A stretch of DNA of 5,554 nt from the NCBI GenBank assembly GCA_034437615.1, contig DAOTTW010000105.1, positions 1 through 5,554 on the forward strand, written 5' to 3'. The notes below the pieces were generated by a model, which worked only from the letters and a program-made list of their open reading frames with translations, searched no databases and was not told the DNA's origin. This document shows, in pieces, positions 1-5,554 of the stretch. Within the stretch, counting starts at the first letter, position 1. The number at the start of each line of letters is the position of its first letter. This DNA comes from DAOTTW01 sp034437615. GTDB lineage: Bacteria > Chloroflexota > Anaerolineae > Aggregatilineales > Phototrophicaceae. A program made the translations under genes and the position numbers.

Positions 1-537
1 CTCGATAGCGTACTGACTGGCCCCGGCGGGGGTGTGGATAATAAGACCAGCCGCTTGTATCAGGCATTGGTAAAGACGGGCGTCGCTGCGGGCATCTCTG
101 GCGGCTTGCAGGAATCCATCGACCCGTATCTCTACACTGTCGGCGTGACGGTCAACGATGGCCGCACGCCAGAAGAAGCCGAGGCCGTCGTATTGCGTGA
201 ATTTGAGCGCCTCAGTAACGAAGGCATCACACAAGCCGAACTTGATAAAGCCAAGAAGCAAGCGCGTGCTGCCTTTGCCTATGGCACCGAGACTGTCACG
301 AATCAGGCGTATTTCCTGGCCCAATCAGAAATCCTGGGTGACTACACCTGGTTTGATAAGTACGTCGAAAAATTGGCGGCTGTCACTGTCGCAGATGTGC
401 AGGCAGCCGCGCAGAAGTATCTACAGCCACGCACGCGCACAACCGGCTGGCTAGTGCCTGTGAACAACAGCAGCAGCAACGGCCACGAGGCAAACCAAGC
501 AGCAGCAGAACCGCAAACCGAAGCAGCACAAGGCTAA
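1..537 (+). CDS. M16B zinc peptidase subunit, C-terminal part (5' end outside window)
   Basis: The reading frame is open from base 1 to the TAA at 535-537, giving 178 residues. A GTG at 34-36 is in frame but lies inside the conserved domain, so it is not taken as the start. The fragment matches the second lobe of M16 (insulinase/pitrilysin-like) peptidases. It has a glycine-rich segment, then SRLYQALVKTG (fragment residues 17-27), the DP-Y-Y strand near residues 40-44, an acidic helix with ITQAELDKAKKQ (residues 76-87), and RTTGWLVP (residues 145-152) near the end. Family members of this size are usually about 420-450 residues, so the missing N-terminal half should carry any HxxEH zinc site. 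Where M16 proteins have the substrate-binding Arg and Tyr of the RExxGLAY motif, this protein has Val24 and Ala30. In characterised M16B pairs that pattern marks the catalytic, zinc-carrying partner. The last about 25 residues are an Asn/Ser/Ala/Gln-rich low-complexity tail. The M16 assignment is strong; the catalytic role is inferred because the active site is not visible. Confidence 0.9.
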   Translation, partial: LDSVLTGPGGGVDNKTSRLYQALVKTGVAAGISGGLQESIDPYLYTVGVTVNDGRTPEEAEAVVLREFERLSNEGITQAELDKAKKQARAAFAYGTETVTNQAYFLAQSEILGDYTWFDKYVEKLAAVTVADVQAAAQKYLQPRTRTTGWLVPVNNSSSNGHEANQAAAEPQTEAAQG

Positions 538-545
538 AATATCCT

Positions 546-1826
546 ATGACACTCCCTGATGTAACCTTCGCCCTGCCCAGTCCACAGACTATCACCCGCG
601 TTGAACTGGAAAACGGCGTTACCGTCCTGGTTTACGAAAACTACAACTCGCAGGCCGTCGTGCTGAACGGGTCGGTCTATGCGGGCGGCGTCTATGAGCC
701 GCTTAGCAAGAGCGGTCTGGCTTCACTGACTGCCGCTGCGCTGATGCGTGGCACCACAAGCCGCGACTTTGATACAATCTACGGCACGTTGGAAGAACTC
801 GGCGCAGACCTGAACCTGAATTCCGGCAGATTCACGGTAGGCTTCACGGGCCGCGCCCTACGTGAAGATTTCGGCACGCTGCTGACCATCCTGAATGATG
901 TGCTGCGTAATCCCGTCTTCCCGGATGAATTGGTCGAATTCCTACGGCAACAACGCCTGACCGCGCTGGGCTATAATGAACAGGATACGCGCTTCCGCGC
1001 TGAACGCGCTTTCCGTGAGGCGCTCTACCCGGCGGATCATCCCTATCACTACGTCAGCTATGGCTCTACACAGAGCTTACCCGGCATCAGTGTGGACGAC
1101 ATGCGCAGCTTCCACGCTAAGCACTACGGGCCACGCGGCATGATCGTCAGCGTAGTGGGCCACATCAATGCCGACGATGCTGTGAAGTTGGTCCGTGATA
1201 CCTTTGGTGACTGGCAAAACCCCGACCAGTCAGAACGCCCCATATTGCCCGACGTTGCGTTGCCCACAGACATCGTGCGCGTACATGAAACACTGGCCGA
1301 GAAAACACAATCCGATTTTATCCTGGGGGCGATTGGCCCTTCGCGCACTGCCGATGATTATCAGGCGGCATCACTGGCTAATAGCATCCTCGGTGAATTC
1401 GGCATGATGGGGCGCGTTGGCAATGTCATCCGTGAGCAAAATGGGCTGGCGTACTATGCCTTTAGCCGCATCGAGGGTGGTGCTGGCCCCGGCGCATGGA
1501 GCATTGCCGCTGGTGTCGCGCCGGAAAACGTCGATAAGGCGATTGATATGGCGCTGGATGAGATGCGCCGCATCGTCACGGAGCCAGTATCGCAAGTCGA
1601 TCTTGAGGACAATCAATCGTATTTTACGGGGCGGCTGCCCTTGCGCCTGGAATCCATCGGCGGCATCGCATCGATTCTGCAATCCATCGAGCGCTATAAC
1701 CTGGGGCTGGATTACCTTGTGGGCTACAAAGAGCACATCTTCAGCCACAGTGCCGAGGATTTGATGCAGGCGGCACAGCGTTACCTGAACCCAGATGCGC
1801 TGGTGATCGCCACAGCAGGGCCGTAA
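546..1826 (+). CDS. M16B peptidase-like protein, zinc site lost, probable substrate-binding partner
   Basis: This is a complete 426-residue M16-family protein with both lobes. Lobe 1 starts with a LENGVTVLVYEN strand (residues 21-32) and AGGVYEP. The family's zinc motif region follows, but GLAHxxEHxxxxGT appears as GLASLTAAALMRGT (residues 57-70). The zinc-binding His, catalytic Glu and second His are therefore Ser60, Ala63 and Ala64. ALYPADHPYHY (159-169), a helix ending in FHAKHYGP (189-196) and a VSVVGHI strand (201-207) are typical of M16. Lobe 2 keeps RExxGLAY, with Arg296 and Tyr303, the pair that holds the substrate peptide in this family. The protein should therefore lack hydrolase activity alone and form a heterodimer with the upstream product, as known for split M16B peptidases such as Sphingomonas Sph2681/Sph2682. 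Substrate and location are unknown; no signal peptide or membrane segment is seen. The ATG at 546 is 8 bp after the previous stop. Only a weak AAGG at 530-533 precedes it, so translational coupling is likely. Automatic annotation might wrongly call it an active protease. Confidence 0.93.
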   Translation: MTLPDVTFALPSPQTITRVELENGVTVLVYENYNSQAVVLNGSVYAGGVYEPLSKSGLASLTAAALMRGTTSRDFDTIYGTLEELGADLNLNSGRFTVGFTGRALREDFGTLLTILNDVLRNPVFPDELVEFLRQQRLTALGYNEQDTRFRAERAFREALYPADHPYHYVSYGSTQSLPGISVDDMRSFHAKHYGPRGMIVSVVGHINADDAVKLVRDTFGDWQNPDQSERPILPDVALPTDIVRVHETLAEKTQSDFILGAIGPSRTADDYQAASLANSILGEFGMMGRVGNVIREQNGLAYYAFSRIEGGAGPGAWSIAAGVAPENVDKAIDMALDEMRRIVTEPVSQVDLEDNQSYFTGRLPLRLESIGGIASILQSIERYNLGLDYLVGYKEHIFSHSAEDLMQAAQRYLNPDALVIATAGP

Positions 1827-1846
1827 GAAACAGATGGCTGTTGTAG

Positions 1847-1884
1847 GGACGCCCGATGGGGCGTCCGCTTACGGGTTTGTTTTC
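1847..1884 (+). terminator. Probable intrinsic terminator of the M16 operon, between convergent genes
   Basis: Bases 1847-1854 (GGACGCCC) and 1859-1866 (GGGCGTCC) form a perfect 8-bp GC-rich stem with a GATG loop, 20 bp after the M16 stop codon. A T-rich stretch at 1876-1884 (TTTGTTTTC) follows, but it starts about 9 bases after the stem instead of directly at its base. This is therefore an imperfect intrinsic terminator. A smaller dyad, AACAG/CTGTT with an ATGG loop, sits just upstream at 1829-1842. Read from the other strand, the stem is followed by CTACAACAG with no T run, so it would end metH transcripts less well, though a stem at this place could still stop or protect both convergent messages. 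It may instead be a copy of a dispersed palindromic repeat. Apart from these two dyads, the 92-bp gap shows nothing else recognisable. Confidence 0.5.
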
Positions 1885-1918
1885 GTTCATGCATTATGTT
1901 GTATGTTGCCACGTATTT

Positions 1919-4900
1919 TCATTCGCCCAAAATCTGCGCCGAACGATCTTGACTGCCAACTGCGTAGTATTTCGCGTTCGGGTGATGTGCATAGATGGCC
2001 GCCGTGCTCTGCTCTGGCACAATCTGGAACGATCCCGTCAGGTTTAAGCCCAGCCGCTCGCTGATTTGCGGCATCAGCTTCCACACAAGCGCGTGGTCTT
2101 CGAGGTCCGGGCAGGCCGGATAGCCCCAGCTATAGCGTTTACCACGCTGGCCGGGTATGCCAAGCTGACCCGTGACCAACGCTGTCATGTAGTTGGCGAC
2201 GCCTTCAGCCGTTTGTACCGCCAGCCCGTGAAAATAGTATGCTTCGCTGTATTGGTCCGCATTTTGTAGCTTGGCGAAGTGCTCATCTGCTGTTGCGCCA
2301 ACTGTGACCGCCTGCAACACGCAGACATCCACGCCACGCCCGCCGACAGGCTCATAGTAGTCACTGATGCACAGGAATTCGCCGTCAGGCTGACGCGGGA
2401 AAGCGAAACGCGCAAGCTCTTCTGTGCGACCAGTAGTGTTATAGGCGTCGGGGTCGTAGATAATCAGGTCGTCGCCCTCTGCATTACAGGGGAAATAGCC
2501 ATAAACAGCCTGTGGGCACAGGGTCCTATCGCGCACGGCCTCACGGGTCATGCGGTCAAAACGCGCCTCAAATTCGGCTTCTAGCTGCCGCCATTCTTCG
2601 CCCTGCTTATTTTTGCCACCCCACGAGAGGCGATACAGTTCCGGCTTATGTACGTGCTGCATCACAATCTCTAATGGCATTGACTCGACCATGCGTGCAC
2701 CCCAGAACGGCGGCTTCGGCAAATCCGGCGCGGCGGCGATGGTCTTTTGTGCGACCTTGCCGCGTGAGGCGCGCTTGCGGCGCTTGGGTTTACCTGCTTC
2801 TTCCTGGGCTTCGTCGATGATGCGCTGTACCAGCGTGGGGCCTTTTTCGGCGTCCATAAGCTGATCCATCACATCCAGCCCTTCAAAGGCATCCTGGCAA
2901 TAGAACACCCCCGGCTCATACGGTTCGCCGCCCTCTAGCAGCAGGATGCGCCGCCCGAACTTGCGGTTGATGGCTGCGCCACCTACCAGCACCGGGATTT
3001 CTAGCCCACGCCGCGCCAATTCGTTGACGACCAGTGGCATTTGCTTGGATGTGCTCACCAGCAACGCTGAGAGGCCAATGGCATCGGCTTTGTGCTCGAT
3101 GGCGGCATCTACGATGGTATTCACCGGAACCTGCTTGCCCAGGTCATGCACGGTATAGCCGTTGTTGCTCAAGATCGTCTTGACCAGGTTTTTGCCGATG
3201 TCATGCACATCGCCATAGACTGTCGCTAGCACGACAATACCCTTGCTGCTGCCTTCGACGCGCTCCATAAATTGCTCCAGGTGCGCCACCGATTTCTTCA
3301 TGACTTCTGCGGATTGCAACACAAACGGCAAGATCAGTTCACCCGCGCCGAATTTGTCACCGACTTCTTTCATGGCAGGCAGCAGCACATCGTTGAGCAC
3401 CGTCACGGGGTCCTGGCGCGTCAGGCTGTCGTCAATCAGGGCTTCTACGCCGTCTTTTTTGCGGTGTACGATCTGCCAGTGAACCGCCTCTTCGGATGTC
3501 ATATCGGCTGTGGGGTCTACCTGTTCAGCGCCAGCAAGTTGCACGTCGTTCTGCTCGAAATACTGGATGAAGCGCGGCAGGGCGTCGGGGTCTGTGTTGA
3601 AGATCAGATCATCCGCGATCTTGCGCTGTTCTTCGGGAATCTCCGAATAGGGCGTGATGTGCGCCGGATTGACGATGGCCATATCCAAGCCTGCTCGCAC
3701 CGCATGATACAAGAAAACGCTGTTCAGTACACCGCGTGCGGCCTGGCCGACGCCGAACGAGACGTTGCTGATGCCAAGCGCGGTCTTTACGCCGGGAATC
3801 TGCGCTTTAATCAGGCGTAGCCCTTCCAGCGTCTCGACTGCATCATTGCGTAATTCTTCTTGCCCGGTGGTCAGTGGGAAGGTCAGCGCATCAAAGATCA
3901 GGTCGTCAGGGCGCATCCCGTAATCATCGACAGCAATCTGTGTGATGCGCTGCGTGATTGCCAGCTTCTTATCGCGGGTGTGGGCCATACCCTCCTCGTC
4001 AATCGTCATGGAAAGCACACCCGCGCCATATTTACGCGCAATCGGCAAAATGCTGTCGATGCGGTCCCGGCCATTCTCTAAATTGTTGCCGTTGATGATG
4101 CCACGACCAGGGTAAACGGCCAGCGCAGCCTCGGCCACGTCCGGCTCTGTTGTGTCGATAATCAGCGGCTTCTCGATGGCCATTGCCAGCTTCTTGACCA
4201 ACGTCTGCATCTGCTGCAATTCGTCGTCACGCTCCGTCAGCGCCACGCAGACATCCAGCATATGCGCACCGCTATCGACCTGCTGCGTAGCGATTTCTAC
4301 CAGCCCGTCATAATCATCCGACAGCAGCAAACGCTTGGCTTTGCGGCTGCCCTGGCTGTTGACTCGCTCACCGATAAGCGTGGGGCCAGGGTTGTGGATG
4401 AAGGGCGTGGCGGTCATGCCGGATGAGACTTGCGGCACGAACTCGACAATGCGTTGCGTGGGCTGTACGCGGCTGGCCTTCTTGTCGATCAGGTCTTGAT
4501 GCGCGTGACCGTTGATCTTGCGGTAAATCTGATCCAGGTGTTCCGGGCGTGTACCGCAGCAACCGCCCACAATGCCGATGCCCCACTGCGTAAACTCCGA
4601 AACCATCTCGCTGAACGGTCCTGGTTCCATCGGATAAACGGCCTCACCATCGACATTAATGGGCAAGCCTGCATTGGGCAGCACGCTGATAGGATAGGGG
4701 CTGTTTTCGGCCAGGAATTTCAGCGGAGCACGCATATATTCCGGCCCGGTGGAGCAGTTGATGCCGAATACGTCAATCGGCAGCGGTTCCAGCGTAACCA
4801 GTGCGCTGTTGATGTCTGTGCCGAAGAGCATCCGGCCAGAAACGTCCAGTGTCACCTGCACCTGTAGCGGGAGGCGCTGGCCGCTATCCTCAAAGTAACG

Positions 4901-5482
4901 GTTGATGCCATCCACAGCCGCCTTGACCTCTAAAATATCCTGTGAGGTCTCGATCAGCAGCAAATCCGCGCCGCCTTCAATCAATCCCTGCGCCTGTTCA
5001 TAAAAGAGGTCGCTGAGTTCGCCGAAACTGATGTCACTCAGGTCGGGGTCGTTGCCGCTTGGTAGCTTGCCACTTGGCCCTATGCTGCCCGCCACAAAGC
5101 GGGGTATGCCTGTCTTTTCTTCCCATATGTCGCAGGCTTTGCGGGCAACCGCTGCAGCGGCCCGGTTAATCTCTAGCGTTCGCTCACCCAGACCGTACTC
5201 ACCCAGCGTCAGGCGATTGCCGCGAAACGTATCTGTTTCGACCACTTCGCTACCGACTGCCAGAAACGACTCGTGGATCTCCTGAATGATGTCTGGGCGC
5301 GTAATCACCAGATAGTCGTTGCAGCCCTCTAGGTGTTCACCGCCGAAATCGTCTGGTCCCAGGTTATGGCTTTGTATGCTGGTGCCCATTGCGCCATCAA
5401 AAATCACGACATGATCTTCTATCGCGTCCAAGTAGCGGCGGTTCGTGAATGTGCGTGTGGTGTATTGCTTCGTCATGACCAT
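1919..5482 (-). CDS. metH: Cobalamin-dependent methionine synthase
   Basis: This cytoplasmic enzyme (EC 2.1.1.13) moves a methyl group from 5-methyltetrahydrofolate to homocysteine through bound cobalamin, making methionine and tetrahydrofolate. All four modules are present in 1187 residues, close to the family's usual 1180-1230. Homocysteine module (about 24-325): FDGAMGT, and zinc ligands Cys243 (INCSTGP) and Cys308-Cys309 (GGCCGT). Pterin module (about 365-620): GERVNSQGS, DVCVALTERD, SMTIDEEG and ISNVSFGVGQAARGVLNSVF. Cobalamin cap and Rossmann modules (about 660-880): DVHDIG (758-763), where His760 is the lower cobalt ligand, then GLSALLVSTSKQM and VGGAAINRKF. Reactivation module (about 922-1187): PPFWGAR, FPCNAEGDD, and the S-adenosylmethionine-binding RxxxGY as Arg1116, Gly1120 and Tyr1121. 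A basic linker (898-908) joins the last two modules. The C-terminal module resembles actinobacterial, cyanobacterial and Chloroflexota MetH more than the E. coli form. The ATG at 5482-5480 is chosen because AAAGGA lies 10 bases upstream; a second ATG two codons later is possible. The gene is convergent with the M16 operon, and no folate or methionine genes are in view. Confidence 0.98.
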   Translation of the reverse strand: MVMTKQYTTRTFTNRRYLDAIEDHVVIFDGAMGTSIQSHNLGPDDFGGEHLEGCNDYLVITRPDIIQEIHESFLAVGSEVVETDTFRGNRLTLGEYGLGERTLEINRAAAAVARKACDIWEEKTGIPRFVAGSIGPSGKLPSGNDPDLSDISFGELSDLFYEQAQGLIEGGADLLLIETSQDILEVKAAVDGINRYFEDSGQRLPLQVQVTLDVSGRMLFGTDINSALVTLEPLPIDVFGINCSTGPEYMRAPLKFLAENSPYPISVLPNAGLPINVDGEAVYPMEPGPFSEMVSEFTQWGIGIVGGCCGTRPEHLDQIYRKINGHAHQDLIDKKASRVQPTQRIVEFVPQVSSGMTATPFIHNPGPTLIGERVNSQGSRKAKRLLLSDDYDGLVEIATQQVDSGAHMLDVCVALTERDDELQQMQTLVKKLAMAIEKPLIIDTTEPDVAEAALAVYPGRGIINGNNLENGRDRIDSILPIARKYGAGVLSMTIDEEGMAHTRDKKLAITQRITQIAVDDYGMRPDDLIFDALTFPLTTGQEELRNDAVETLEGLRLIKAQIPGVKTALGISNVSFGVGQAARGVLNSVFLYHAVRAGLDMAIVNPAHITPYSEIPEEQRKIADDLIFNTDPDALPRFIQYFEQNDVQLAGAEQVDPTADMTSEEAVHWQIVHRKKDGVEALIDDSLTRQDPVTVLNDVLLPAMKEVGDKFGAGELILPFVLQSAEVMKKSVAHLEQFMERVEGSSKGIVVLATVYGDVHDIGKNLVKTILSNNGYTVHDLGKQVPVNTIVDAAIEHKADAIGLSALLVSTSKQMPLVVNELARRGLEIPVLVGGAAINRKFGRRILLLEGGEPYEPGVFYCQDAFEGLDVMDQLMDAEKGPTLVQRIIDEAQEEAGKPKRRKRASRGKVAQKTIAAAPDLPKPPFWGARMVESMPLEIVMQHVHKPELYRLSWGGKNKQGEEWRQLEAEFEARFDRMTREAVRDRTLCPQAVYGYFPCNAEGDDLIIYDPDAYNTTGRTEELARFAFPRQPDGEFLCISDYYEPVGGRGVDVCVLQAVTVGATADEHFAKLQNADQYSEAYYFHGLAVQTAEGVANYMTALVTGQLGIPGQRGKRYSWGYPACPDLEDHALVWKLMPQISERLGLNLTGSFQIVPEQSTAAIYAHHPNAKYYAVGSQDRSAQILGE

Positions 5483-5492
5483 CTGTAGTTAT

Positions 5493-5498
5493 TCCTTT
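5493..5498 (-). promoter_or_regulatory. Ribosome binding site of metH
   Basis: On the minus strand AAAGGA ends 10 bases before the ATG at 5482-5480 and 16 bases before the in-frame ATG at 5476-5474. The spacing is a little long for the first ATG but much better than for the second, so it favours the longer start (MVMTKQY). Confidence 0.6.
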
Positions 5499-5554
5499 GC
5501 CGTTTGCTGTTTCGTGATGGTGCTGGCATAGCGTCAAAACTAAGCAGTTGCTTT

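Noticed and set aside
34..36. GTG as the start of the upstream M16 gene
   Set aside because: The frame is open to base 1, and the codons before it encode the glycine-rich segment normal for this part of M16 proteins, so the gene begins outside the window.
1371..1748. 125-codon minus-strand open frame inside the second M16 gene
   Set aside because: Antisense to a conserved M16 lobe that includes the Arg/Tyr motif; no family resemblance.
1834..2064. 76-codon and overlapping 63-codon plus-strand frames starting in the convergent gap
   Set aside because: They run through the hairpin and then antisense into the conserved metH C-terminus; composition is unlike a real protein and there is no ribosome binding site.
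3272..3820. 182-codon plus-strand open frame opposite metH
   Set aside because: It lies wholly antisense to the conserved pterin and cobalamin parts of metH and its translation resembles no known protein. It is a shadow of codon bias.
4430..4867. 145-codon plus-strand open frame opposite metH
   Set aside because: Antisense to the homocysteine module, with no recognisable domain or ribosome binding site. The metH frame explains the sequence.
5509..5537. metH promoter with TTGACG at 5532-5537 on the minus strand
   Set aside because: The hexamer is a good -35 match, but 17 bases further the sequence is CGAAAC, a poor -10. The evidence is too weak to annotate.
1..5554. A novel defence, mobile or biosynthetic system
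   Set aside because: All three genes belong to well-known families, and nothing resembling integrases, transposases, toxins, nucleases, long repeats or RNA genes was found on either strand.

Overview
This window holds three protein genes and looks like ordinary bacterial chromosome. No mobile element, CRISPR array, RNA gene or novel multi-gene system is visible. The base composition is moderately GC-rich. The organism is probably a free-living bacterium. The methionine synthase has the actinobacterial/cyanobacterial/Chloroflexota-type C-terminal domain (PPFWG start, HPEQST-like motif) rather than the enterobacterial type. A two-gene M16B peptidase pair beside it would fit Chloroflexota. This placement is inference from remembered family features, not a search result.

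Layout. (1) Positions 1-537, plus strand: the C-terminal part of an M16 (insulinase/pitrilysin-like) zinc peptidase subunit, cut by the window edge. (2) 546-1826, plus strand: a complete second M16 protein, 8 bp downstream and surely in the same operon. Its zinc-binding HxxEH motif is replaced by SLTAA, but it keeps the substrate-binding Arg/Tyr pair that the upstream protein lacks. The two read as the complementary halves of an M16B heterodimer. (3) 1827-1918: a 92-bp gap between convergent genes, with a perfect 8-bp GC-rich hairpin and a nearby T-rich stretch that probably ends the peptidase operon. (4) 1919-5482, minus strand: a full-length 1187-residue cobalamin-dependent methionine synthase (metH) with all four modules and their key residues. 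(5) 5483-5554: 72 bp of metH leader with a ribosome binding site and no recognisable riboswitch within the visible part.

The peptidase operon and metH converge, and nothing suggests a shared function. The most informative observation is the division of catalytic and substrate-binding residues between the two M16 genes. The rest are modest: local MetH variations, a low-complexity protein tail, and a hairpin that may belong to a dispersed repeat family.
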